In this document: positions 54,871-64,000 of the stretch, piece after piece | Layout: each line of letters opens with the position of its first letter | How positions within the stretch are numbered: position 1 is the stretch's first letter | Assembly (NCBI GenBank): GCA_009733575.1 | Contig: ML769407.1 | Coordinates: forward strand, 333,024-397,023 | Reading direction: 5' to 3' | From: Gymnopus androsaceus JB14 | Taxonomy: Eukaryota > Basidiomycota > Agaricomycetes > Agaricales > Omphalotaceae | DNA: 64,000 nt | Made by a program: the position numbers and the translations under genes | The notes under the pieces: model-generated | The model's input: the letters and a program-made list of their open reading frames with translations, nothing else | Told to the model about the DNA's origin: nothing | The model's database searches: none

Positions 54871-56763
54871 ATGCTCGAATTTCCCGAGGAGCTTCTTCAA
54901 GCTTTAGCGGAACACATCGCATTCAATATCCCATTTATTGAACGCCAAATACCCACTCTTCGCTGGAAATTCCAGAAGAGTGAACTAATCCCTCTTTCTA
55001 TGGTCAATCGCCAATTACGACAAATATGCTTGCCATTTCTGTTCGCGTATGTCAAGGTATTTGGGAACGAACATGCAGGGAAACTCACAGCATGCTGTAC
55101 TGCCAATGAAGCGTTTGCAGCATCTATCCGGTATGTTGGACCAGGATTCCCAGAATGATCAATAACATATAACTAATGATTTCGAATGCAGGTCTATCCA
55201 ATTTGGATCTTTTGTGATAACAGACACACTTCTTCATCTTCCTTGTCTACCAAATCTCATGCAAATTAATTCTGAGAGACGAACCACCCGAAATTCCCTT
55301 GATCACTGCTGTGAATTTCTACCCAGTCCCAACCTTCTGCATTGAATCATTTGGACGGGGATCTCTGTCGTCTCTAAATCATCCTGCCACTGTAATCTTC
55401 CACCCATCGGACCTAGCGAAAGTCATTCTAGACTACGAAATGATTATCCATGAACTGGCACTTATCAATATGGAAAAATACCTGTCCTGTGGGTTGCGGG
55501 TGAGGCATTTGTGTACAACTTTAACCACAATGCCAAAGCAACTCATGAACGAATCATTTGGAGCATGGAGATTCCAAGGGCTTTGTGTTTGGAACTACCC
55601 TATTACCCTGTTAATCTCCCTCAAGCTTGCACGCGGACATCCTCTGCTGAAGAAAGTCAGCTTTATTGGTGGAGTATTTGGAGCTTATGTTTCTGAATAT
55701 AAATCTGCCATTCCTTTTATTGATTCCTTCATCAGCAAAACCTGGGTGAGCTGGACAGAGCTGGACAGCTCTGTGCAGCGCTCATAGCACCCATAGCACC
55801 CATAGCAAGGTCCCCATCTGTCCAGAGCTATGGACTGCTGTGGACTGCTATGGACTGCTATGGATTGTATATTTCACGGCATGTTGTCTGTCAGCCATTC
55901 AATTCAAAACTAAATATATCCTTGTTTTGAAATCACTTCCCTCACTCAGCGGCAACACTTGTTGAACCAAAATAATCATAATCTTATGATATTACATTGG
56001 CATGTTCATGGTAGTACACATAGTACAATAGTGTGGCAAAACTAGTATAACTAAAGTACTAGTTCTTACATATACTACAGTAAGCAGTAGCCCTCACCAA
56101 ATTATTGGAGACATCAAATGAACTGAGAATGTCCAAAACCAAAGTTGCAACTGAGTGTTTACTTGGAAAAAAATTGGGGAAGTTGCGAGAATGGATCCTG
56201 GATGTGTCGGCTCTTATATATGGTTGGCAGGAGAGAATGACAGCTGTCAAATGCTTGACAGTTGGTTCAAACACTCAGAAATCCCACAGGAGCTCATAGT
56301 AAGCCATAGCAGGCCATAGAAGCCATAGTGCTGTAGAGCACTATGGCTTGCTATGGCTGCTATGACCATTACCCAGGTTTTGCTGATGTACAAAATTTTA
56401 GACTAATAGTCTTACAGGATGAACTAGTCAGCTCCCTTCGTCGCTTTTCTTTACTTCAAGTAGTTACTTTCATTCAGCCACTCAGGCTTCAGCCTTCTGG
56501 ACATAGGAAATCAAGGACTTGACTTTGATATGTTGGAGGCTGCTATTATCCAGTTTACATCACGGATTTCCCAACAGATACCAAGTATTGAGGCCTTCTT
56601 CATTACTGGGCTTGGTATTCCAGGCTATGTGCCATGCACAACTCTACAAGGTTGGCTCAATGTTCAGATTGTGCCTGGAGTTGCACACCCTCCAACATTG
56701 GAGTCACATATGCCCTTTTTCCTCATTCTCTTCCATCGCCCTGATGAGTTAGATTTGTGCTAG
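54871..56763 (+). CDS. F-box-like protein with a 672-bp intron containing a foldback
   Basis: Begins MLEFPEELLQALAEHIAFNI and continues ELIPLSMVNRQLRQICLPFL, the pattern of Agaricomycete F-box-type proteins. Intron 1 (GTATGT...ATGCAG, about 55132-55191) is in phase. After it, a 1-nt break near 55265-55285 separates NLMQIN from DEPPEIPLITAVNFYPVP. The next exon ends FIDSFISKTW at 55745. A long intron, 55746-56417 (GTGAGC...TTACAG), leads in phase to DELVSSLRRFSLLQV. Another 1-nt break near 56480 gives the final frame IGNQGLDFDMLEAAIIQF to the stop at 56763. Either a weakly selected gene or one with sequence errors. Confidence 0.55.
55730..56388. mobile_element. Foldback/MITE-like element in an F-box intron
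   Basis: The 18-bp ends CATCAGCAAAACCTGGGT (55730-55747) and their exact reverse complement (56371-56388) enclose subterminal clusters of CATAGC on the left and GCTATG on the right. The inside has no coding capacity. The left end overlaps the last 16 nt of the exon and the GT donor. Confidence 0.65.
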
Positions 56764-57484
56764 GTATGAAAACTGACCAAACAACAATCACCCCAATCAG
56801 ATACAATCCAAAAGGTTTGATTTAATGCGAGGAAGGAGGTTGTCGAAGGTTCCCTCAACTACTAATTGATTTCGAAGAGAAAATCACTTGACAGTTGACA
56901 CAAATAGTGTGAGATGAACAAGGTTTTATATTTGGAGGGAGGTTTTGAAAAGCCAACTAACGTACAACAATGCACTGAACTAATTGAGGGGAAAGCAAAC
57001 ACCAAAGCATGGGTCAAGTACACCGACTCAACAAATGACTTTGCATATCTCGGGAGCCTTTACGTCGCTGCACAATGATACTCCAACTCTCAGGGATTCC
57101 CGCGAGTTACCTAAAAAGCTTATACAACTGCCATGCAAGTCACTCGAGTAGGCGTTTTTAACACACTCAGCGAAGAGCAGGCGAGGGGTAGAATCTGTTG
57201 GTAAAGCTAGGTAACACTCCAAGAAGCTTCCTCCCTAAAACTAGACCAAGCCGACACTTGGGTCCAAGACCTTTCCTAATCAACAATGGGCTTCGTCGAG
57301 GTGTGCATGTTAGGCTCCACCTGCGGTCCTAAGACTGATGTGACCTCTCTTCGAGATGAAAACCAGGAATGCTCAACTTAATAGCCGGGAAGTAGAATGA
57401 ATTGCCTCAGTATTATCGAGGTTACAAGAAGGCCACCCATTTCAAAGGTTGCAGAGGACAATGCAGATGCGTCTGAGCGTGTAC
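56764..57484. other. Intergenic, no gene recognised
   Basis: No coding frame with support. Probably old repeat-derived sequence. Confidence 0.4.
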
Positions 57485-57800
57485 TAAGGATGGACAGGGG
57501 TCAACCCCTGGGTTGGAAATGTCCTGACCTCACCCTTACCCTTCATACCCTTACCCTTCAAACCTCCAGGTTTTAGTAAGGGTCTTGGACAGAATGATGT
57601 ACCACTCGTGAGACTTTGAGTAGAATAGAGATAATAACACTTGAAAACATTTTTAAGGATGAGTTGAAGATCATGGACATCATGAGATGTCTAGATCATC
57701 AATTAAAAAGGAAGGGTTTTGAAAGCTTCAACCCCTACCCTTACCCTCCATACCCTTAGGTCAAAAACCCCGGGTTGACCCCTACCCCTGTCCATCCTTA
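57485..57800. mobile_element. hAT-like MITE (316 bp)
   Basis: Terminal inverted repeats start TAAGGATGGACAGGGGT and end with the reverse complement (CCCCTGTCCATCCTTA). Flanks are GCGTGTAC (57477-57484) and GCGTGTAT (57801-57808), an 8-bp target duplication with one mismatch, the length typical of hAT elements. The interior contains (CCCTTAC)-like repeats and no open frame. Confidence 0.75.
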
Positions 57801-58959
57801 GCGTGTATGAATCACTACAGGTCCTAAGATAGAACTGCGTTTCAGGTATCAAGTCTAACTTGTTATTCCGAGATAGAATAGCTACCCTTATATACTGAGC
57901 AAGATATAATAAAATAGGAAAATGAGAGAAACTGAGCAAGATAGGATGAAACAGAGTAAGTAAAATAGAAAAAGATAAATAATGTCCATATATGCGTGTA
58001 TACTATGGTTTTGCCTCGATGTTTTCCTGCCTCGTTTGTTTGTCTTCCTTGATTGGGTCAACCTTTGGGATTTTGGTCTGAATCAACTCGAGTCATTTGC
58101 CTTTTTACAAGGCTTGCCAGTTCCTTTAGCAGAACAGCCCTCGGAAGTATTTCTATGTTTTTCCTTGCCAATGGGAGACTGGTTATTATCCCTAGTTCCG
58201 CGCGGTCTTGAGTCTAGATGCCTGGTAGCATATGGATCTTGGTAAAACGCTGAGGCTTGGATAGAAAAACTCCTTGGTCCTTCCATGCTCTAGAAGTAGC
58301 TACAGCAAGTGGGTCATGTGGCCGCGTTGGACTGCTGTGGCTATCTGCCTGGGTGCTTTCCAGTGAGCGTCAACTTTGAGGGCACCCGTTAGGGTACTTC
58401 CTCATCTCGGTCCATCTTGCTTCATTTAATAAACTTGAGTGTTGTTTAGACTCCTCGGTGAGCTGATCGCGGAAGCAATGCCTCGTTAAGACTTTGATCC
58501 CTTGGGTATATCCTTTGATGACCTAGCCTAGTATAACTGGTATGTGGGCTCGTTTATCTGCCTCAGTCAGCAACTTGTTATCCAACAAGCTTGCCTCGCT
58601 ACACCATACCGCACATAGGACTTTGATTGAGACGCATTCACAAAGTTAAGTATGATACCATTGCGCGTACCGTTACTCTGCAACCTCTTGGGTAGGATAG
58701 GTCCTTGGTAGATTTTAACTATCAGCTCGGGCTCACTATAGTTCTCTTATTGACCGTGTTTTGTTACAAACAGAACCTAGGATTATTGGTTCTGTGCAGT
58801 TCTAGCCTTAGCTGAAAAATCAGCGTATCAGCCCTCAAACTCTCCCACATATTACAACTCACTGTTCAATGTATGATATTTCCAATAATTTAGCCTTTGT
58901 TTCAATGCAGATGCCAAATGTGAACCAGTACCTAGCCAGAAGTTGAGGTTTTGTGGGTG
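57801..58959. other. Intergenic, probably repeat-derived
   Basis: Frames at 57982-58245 (+) and 58083-58286 (-) overlap in antisense and show no domain. No gene supported. Confidence 0.4.
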
Positions 58960-59528
58960 CTTACACTTTAATAGGGTTTTGAGATACAATTCAATTCAAT
59001 TTATTTGGCCCAAATCCAATAAATCATGAATTGCACCAGTACAAGATTTCTTGAAATTTGGTTAAACTGTGTATCTGTACTGATTGTTCTGATACAACTA
59101 GTGCAGTACAATACAATTTATGTAGTTTAAATCAGTTCAGATTCAAATTGGTTTATATCAGTATAAACTGATATAAATTGATCATTTATACACTATTTCA
59201 ATGCTAGATAAGTAATGTCTTACAGTAATCATTTGGTAATCATGTTGTAGGAAGTACTAATAATGCCTACATATTATTAAAAATGCATCTTGATCAAGCT
59301 TCAAGTAAGAAAAGTACTCTGTCAGCTTCTTATATAGGTATAATGAAGGGTTTGTACAGGTTCCACTGTGTGTAAATATGTACTGATTTAAACTGATTCT
59401 AGGCAGTTTAAGGAATTTTTGGACTGTGAATAAACTGTAAACCTGTACTGATTTAAATTGTGTATCAGTACAAGCTCTAGTGATACATTTTGCAGTACAA
59501 TTGTTGAAGCAGACATATGATCAACAAA
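58960..59528. repeat. AT-rich region of short repeated motifs
   Basis: Motifs such as GTACTGATT, TGTATC(A/T)GTAC and CAGTACAAT recur in both orientations, and a palindromic stretch (TATATCAGTATAAACTGATA) lies near 59155-59174. This looks like a decayed AT-rich MITE or nested repeats. No gene. Confidence 0.5.
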
Positions 59529-60022
59529 TGTTGAGATGCGGTACTCACCTGGATATGTGCTAGTAGACTGGTCTGGAGGACTAGTTGGAGAGCAAAGAGT
59601 TCTTGTATAGACAAGTAGTAGTACAACTGAGTGTGCTAAGAAGTACAGTAAATACTTACAGTATTTATACTAAGTACGACTACAACTATACGGTACCATA
59701 GTAAGGTGGCTTAGGGCATAGGGTACAATCATAATGGTTCAACAGCATGTAAGTACAATGTAAGATCAAGTAATTACGACTACGTTTGACTACTTAATGT
59801 ATTGAACATTCATATGCTTCATAAGCATATGTATCATATTTATAGAACTAGCAAACGGCATAATTACAGCATCTAGTATGCTGAGTGAGCAGATACAAAG
59901 ACAATGCTGTTGCCTTATGTAGCGCAGCTACAAAGGTGTTTCAAGGAGTATTAACGGAATGAAAGACTCATGTTGAGTTGATCAATGACGTCACTATTGT
60001 AAAGCGTCAGATCCTTTCAACA
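59529..60022 (-). repeat. Putative 3' LTR of the copia element
   Basis: Bounded by TGTTGA and TCAACA inverted ends. On the minus strand it starts TGTTGAAAGG right after a purine tract (GCGAGGGGAG, 60023-60032), as expected for a 3' LTR. The partner LTR would lie beyond the right edge, so this cannot be confirmed here. Confidence 0.55.
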
Positions 60023-60120
60023 CTCCCCTCGCTAAGATAGTGATAGGGAATTAAGCTTTAAGGACTTAGAACATGTTCTAGTTTTTGATATGACTTAGTG
60101 TACAGTCATCAAAGATTTAT

Positions 60121-60756
60121 TCAAAGAAATGTAATACCAAGAAGATCTTGGAATTTCTTGAATTTAATCAATGCGAGATTCTTTGTCAGAATATCTGCAA
60201 TGTTATCTTCAGTTTGAACATAGAATAGTTTGATGTTTCCATTTTCAATTTTTTCCCAAATATAGTGGAAGCGAATATCAATGTGTTTTGTTCTTTGTTC
60301 TTGAATTGGATTAGAAGCGAGGAAGATTGAACCTTGGTTATCACCACATAAAGGTAATGATTGAATAGGAATTCCGATCTCATTGAATAAAGATTGAAGC
60401 CAATCAAGTTGTTGACAGGAGTCAGACAGCGCCATGTATTCGGCTTTGGTGGACGAGAGTGCAACAGTTTTCTGTTTATGGGAAACCCAACAGATTGGAG
60501 CAGTGGCCAATTGTATGATCATCCCAGTATGGGATTTTCGGTCATCTGGATCAGAGGCCCAATCTGAATCACAGTATGCCATAAATCCTTCATTGGAGTT
60601 ACCGTCAAACACAATTTCATAGTTCCGAGTATACATTAAGTAATGTACTATATGAAGTGCTTTGTTAAGGTGATCCGGACTTGGATTAGCTGAGTATTGA
60701 CTCATTTTAATGACAGCATAATCAATGTCAGGGCATGTGCCAAGCATTAGATACAA
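60121..60756 (-). pseudogene. Copia RT end and RNase H
   Basis: The 211-residue frame starts in the RT thumb (MYLMLGTCPDIDYAVIKMSQ) and holds the copia RNase H signature: AYCDSDWASDPDDRKSHTG, then ICWVSHKQKTVALSSTKAEY and LCGDNQGSIFLASNP. The element's catalytic Asp and Glu positions are still present. It ends at 60121 close to the purine tract. Confidence 0.85.
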
Positions 60757-61041
60757 TAAAGATCCAATAACTTGTTGAAACTTCTATCGGAGTTTCGGAT
60801 TGACTTTTCCTTCATTTTCACAAGGATTCCATGAAGAAAGTAATGGGGTGTGAGTGTCTTTAAAGTTTGACATCCAAATTGTTTAATGATTTTATCGAGA
60901 TAGTCACATTGATCGAGATCAACTTCCTTTTAGATTGGTCTCATTTAATGCGCATTCCTAGGAATTCTTTAGGTTCACCAAGATTGCAACATTCCCATGT
61001 TTTCATGAATTGCTCTTTTTTTTTTCATTACCAGGGATTTG

Positions 61042-61403
61042 TCAGATCCCATGAAGAGAGCATTGTCTACATATACAATGGCAATTACGTTTTGCCTTTT
61101 TCTTTGAAGGTGTATACACCGCCATCTGAACTAGTGCACTTGATCCCAGTTTACCCATGGATCGATTCATTTCTTTCCACCAGGATAAGCCACTTTGTTT
61201 CAGACCGTATAATGAACAATGTAACGCCAAACCTTGGTTTTGTCCTTAACAAAACCTTCAGGTTGTTCCATATAGATCTCTTCATCAAGCTTGCCATACA
61301 AATAAGCCTGTGTGATGTCTAAAGCCTGGATTTCCCAGTCTTCTAAAGCGGCTAAAGCAAGAAGAGTTCTAACGGTTTTGAATCGCGCAACTGGTGAAAA
61401 CAA
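61042..61403 (-). pseudogene. Copia reverse transcriptase, frameshifted
   Basis: FSPVARFKTVRTLLALAALE, then QALDITQAYLYGKLDEEIYM and QPEGFV are the start of the copia RT. A shifted frame continues LHCSLYGLKQSGLSWWKEM. The YVDD region (about 61030-60990) is disrupted by frameshifts and I cannot read it. Confidence 0.8.
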
Positions 61404-61413
61404 CTCGTTATAA

Positions 61414-62635
61414 TCAATACCAAATTGTTGTGAAAAGCTTTAGCAACAAGTCAGGCTTTGTAGCAACCATCTTTCTTTTTATTAAAGACCCAACGACATT
61501 TGATTGATTTACAACTGTGAGGGATTTCGACTTCCTCAAATACTTTGCATTTGTGGAGTCCGTCCAGTTCTTCTTTACATGCATGATCCCATTTTGCCTG
61601 TTCATCAGCAGGAAGATGCTGATAATGCCAAGTAGAACTCCAGTATCAGGTGTACTTGAAAGGAAACTTTTAAGTTCCATTTTGTAAGTAAAGGGAATCA
61701 ATTGCGAAAGTAAGAAGTTCTGTAATTCTACTCCCCCTTCCTGAACTATATGAGAGAAGTTAATCTCTTCAAACCATGGTTCTTTATTACCACTATTATC
61801 ATGATCTTCATCTTCCCAAATGGGAGATGCCAGTGGAGTGTCAAGATCTATAGGAGATGGATGACAACTGGGATCATTGATAGGTTGTGTACTTGTACTA
61901 GGCTCATGTTGGTTTAGGAACATTGACACAAACTTGACATTTTTCTTTGATCTTTTTATTTCAATCTACTTTTTGTCTAGTATGAATGTCATTAAGAGTG
62001 TCATCTTTGACCTTTTGAAAGACTTTCACGAGTGGTAGGAATAAAACCAGGACGATTAGGAGCAGTTTTGGTGCAGACAGGATTTTTACTTTTCCATTCA
62101 GCAATAGCTTCTGGGTCATACCAAATAGATTTAGGTGGGACCGGTGGAGGCTGTTTGTGAGGAATTTCATTATCATGAGGGGTAGGAGGACATGGATGTT
62201 CCGGACTTGTGATGTGCACTGAGATGTGGGTGCATTTGTATAAATGTCATCGGCATCATCCGGATCATTGTCAAAATTTCCTGGCTGATCAGGAGAATGA
62301 TCTGGTTCATTGGGAGAAGTAAACGGAATATGACTAGGATCAAAAGGATCATTGCCATCTGAAGATCCGTTGTCAGCGGGATCATCAGTTGGTCGTGTTG
62401 GGGGTTTATCACTTGGTATGATAGGACTAGGTTTATTGGAGGATTTATGACTCTTGTCAGATTCGCGGCAGCGTGGAAACCAATCTTCAATAAAGTGAGC
62501 TTGAGCACCATAGTATAGTGCGTTATTACTACGCATGAAGATATATCCTTTACTTCCTGTGTCGTAACCAATGAAAATCATTGCTTCAGAATGCGGAGAT
62601 AGTTTATTCTTCTGCTGTGCACATGGAATGAACAC
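61414..62635 (-). pseudogene. Copia integrase end and linker, frameshifted
   Basis: One frame (62635-61961) begins with the copia integrase C-terminal pattern (KLSPHSEAMIFIGYDTGSKG) and runs into an Asp/Pro/Asn-rich linker. A second frame (61929-61414) is its poorly preserved continuation. Confidence 0.7.
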
Positions 62636-62719
62636 CTATGCACCACAACCAAATGTTCTGAAATAAGAAACATCTGGTTTGTTCCGTAAGAAGATTTCAA
62701 TAGGTGTTTTCCAATTCAA

Positions 62720-63566
62720 TCAACGGATTGGAGTGCAATTGTATACATGCATAGATGTGGAATATGAAAATTCCCACCAAGAATCAGGGCAGCAAGCATG
62801 GTGTTGCATAGCTTCTGATTTATCTATTAAAGTGCGATGTATGTGTTTGGCATGACCGTTCTGTTGATGAACATGAGGTTCAGATTTATTAACCTCGATA
62901 CCTTCCATTTGAGATAATTGATAAATTGATCCGATAAGAATTCTCCCCCTCAATTAATACATATCTTTTTAATTTTACGTCCAGTTTGCTTTTTGGCCAT
63001 GCTTTAAATTGATTAAAAGCGAGGAAAGCTTCGGACTTAAGATGTAATTTGACCAAGTAAGCGTAAGAAGAACAATCATCCAAGAATGTGACTATATATT
63101 TATATTTATGATAAGACTGAATTGGTAATTCTGTCAAATCAAAGTGCACAAGTTCTAGAGGATGTTCAGCACGCTTAGATGAAGAGGGGTATGATTTCTG
63201 AGGTTCTTTACCAATAACACAACCTTTACAAGTGTGTTTCTCATTAGGAATAGGTACATTAGGAAGACCTTTGATGTTAGCAGGAGCATGTTTAAGGATC
63301 TCATTGCCTGGATGAGCAAATTGGTTATGCCACAAGTCATAATCAATAGAAACCATATTGACCATGTGCGTTTCAGGATTCAACACGTCAGCGTGAAGCC
63401 AGTAAAGCGTATCACCAACATTAGTTGGTTTGCAGGTCATAAGTATTTTTTGATTAGACTTTTTGCATATCTGAGTTTGATCTCCATTAATGACTGTATA
63501 GCAGCCATTTTGATTTATTTGACCAATTGAAATAAGGCAATGTGGGCTATTGGGCTGGTAATACAC
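62720..63566 (-). pseudogene. Copia pre-integrase and integrase core, frameshifted
   Basis: Frame 63566-62889 contains the pre-integrase zinc region (LWHNQFAHPGNEILKHAP, CKGCVIGKEPQKS) and the integrase start HFDLTELPIQSYHKYKYIVT, then FLDDCSSYAYLVKL. The shifted frame 62953-62720 holds SEPHVHQQNGHAKHIHRTLI, the region with the third catalytic residue, where the normally acidic position is not obvious. Confidence 0.8.
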
Positions 63567-64000
63567 CGGGTGTAACTTAGTTGTGTGGGTAACACCTGTT
63601 CCATTTTCATGATGAATATATACCGTTCCAGTACACCTTGTTCATTTGTTTTGCCATGAATATACGTCAACATTGTACCTCCCACGGAGCAAGTATCATG
63701 CCAAGCAACAAAGATTCCTTACGCCTAGATTTCATATGATTTGATTCTGTACTAAGTTCCGAGCCTCTTGACGAGGCAGAATATATTAAATTTTCTGCAT
63801 GCAATTTCTGTGAATAAGGAACTACCTGAGAATAACGTAAGAATAAAAGCAACAACATATAACACATCTTGTTTACTTGATTTCCAGCGCTTCACACACC
63901 ACTTTACTCCGAATATTGAGATTTCGCTGATTACAAGGAATGGAGAAATCCAATTCCACTTGTATCTGCAGATAAGAAATCTGTTTGCATGTACTTGGCG

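Larger units (their letters stand above)
60023..64000 (-). mobile_element. Decayed Ty1/copia retrotransposon, truncated by the window edge
   Basis: The minus strand carries copia-type polyprotein pieces in the copia order (integrase before reverse transcriptase and RNase H), in several frames with stops. It is interrupted and not functional as it stands. The Gag end lies beyond 64000. The internal blocks are described separately. Confidence 0.85.

Noticed and set aside
1..64000. CRISPR arrays, operons, bacterial ribosome sites
   Set aside because: None seen. Spliced genes and the retroelements show a eukaryotic nuclear sequence.

Overview
The window looks like nuclear DNA of a basidiomycete fungus, most likely an Agaricomycete. 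The evidence is short GT-AG introns (about 45-100 bp) in nearly every gene, a spliceosomal and cohesion gene set (SF3B1, CWF19, CHL1), large F-box proteins of the Agaricomycete type, a basidiomycete 'RKRLWWDD' membrane protein, fungal LTR retrotransposons, and an intron-bearing tRNA-Thr with a Pol III T-stretch. The species cannot be named from the sequence.

Layout. 0-5 kb: tRNA-Thr, a broken secreted-protein gene, a three-exon small secreted protein, a perfect 32-bp hairpin and decayed copies of a secreted-protein family. 5-13 kb: a STE7-type MAP kinase kinase, two convergent members of that family, and an NBP2-like SH3 adaptor. 13-17 kb: a broken F-box gene and an FAD monooxygenase. 17-22 kb: three tandem family members (the first a pseudogene). 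22-29 kb: CWF19, endosulfine (IGO1) and a two-domain siroheme-pathway gene (MET1-like). 29-33 kb: two more family members, one with its domain duplicated, and a secreted galactose-binding-like protein. 35-48 kb: CHL1 helicase, an MFS transporter, a seven-helix-type membrane protein and SF3B1. 48-57 kb: an F-box gene split by a 3.77-kb Gag-protease-only LTR element, an inverted fragment of the same gene, and a second F-box gene with a foldback insertion in an intron. 57-64 kb: a hAT-like MITE, AT-rich repeats, and a decayed Ty1/copia element on the minus strand that runs off the right edge.

The most novel feature is the paralogous secreted-protein family between about 2.6 and 32 kb (two pseudogenes, one fragment and six coding copies). 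Each copy has a 66-nt first exon that encodes exactly the signal peptide, a short variable second exon that usually carries a dibasic site, and a domain exon ending in a 'YGMLQNP...PVIIYL' block. Copies also share a palindromic element just upstream of the start codon, and three share a 3' element. I do not recognise the domain.

A caution for anyone using the gene models: many conserved genes, including essential single-copy ones (SF3B1, CWF19, CHL1), carry isolated 1-nt frameshifts, mostly in short homopolymers. This points to residual assembly error at least as strongly as to gene death, so several entries called broken here may be intact in the organism.
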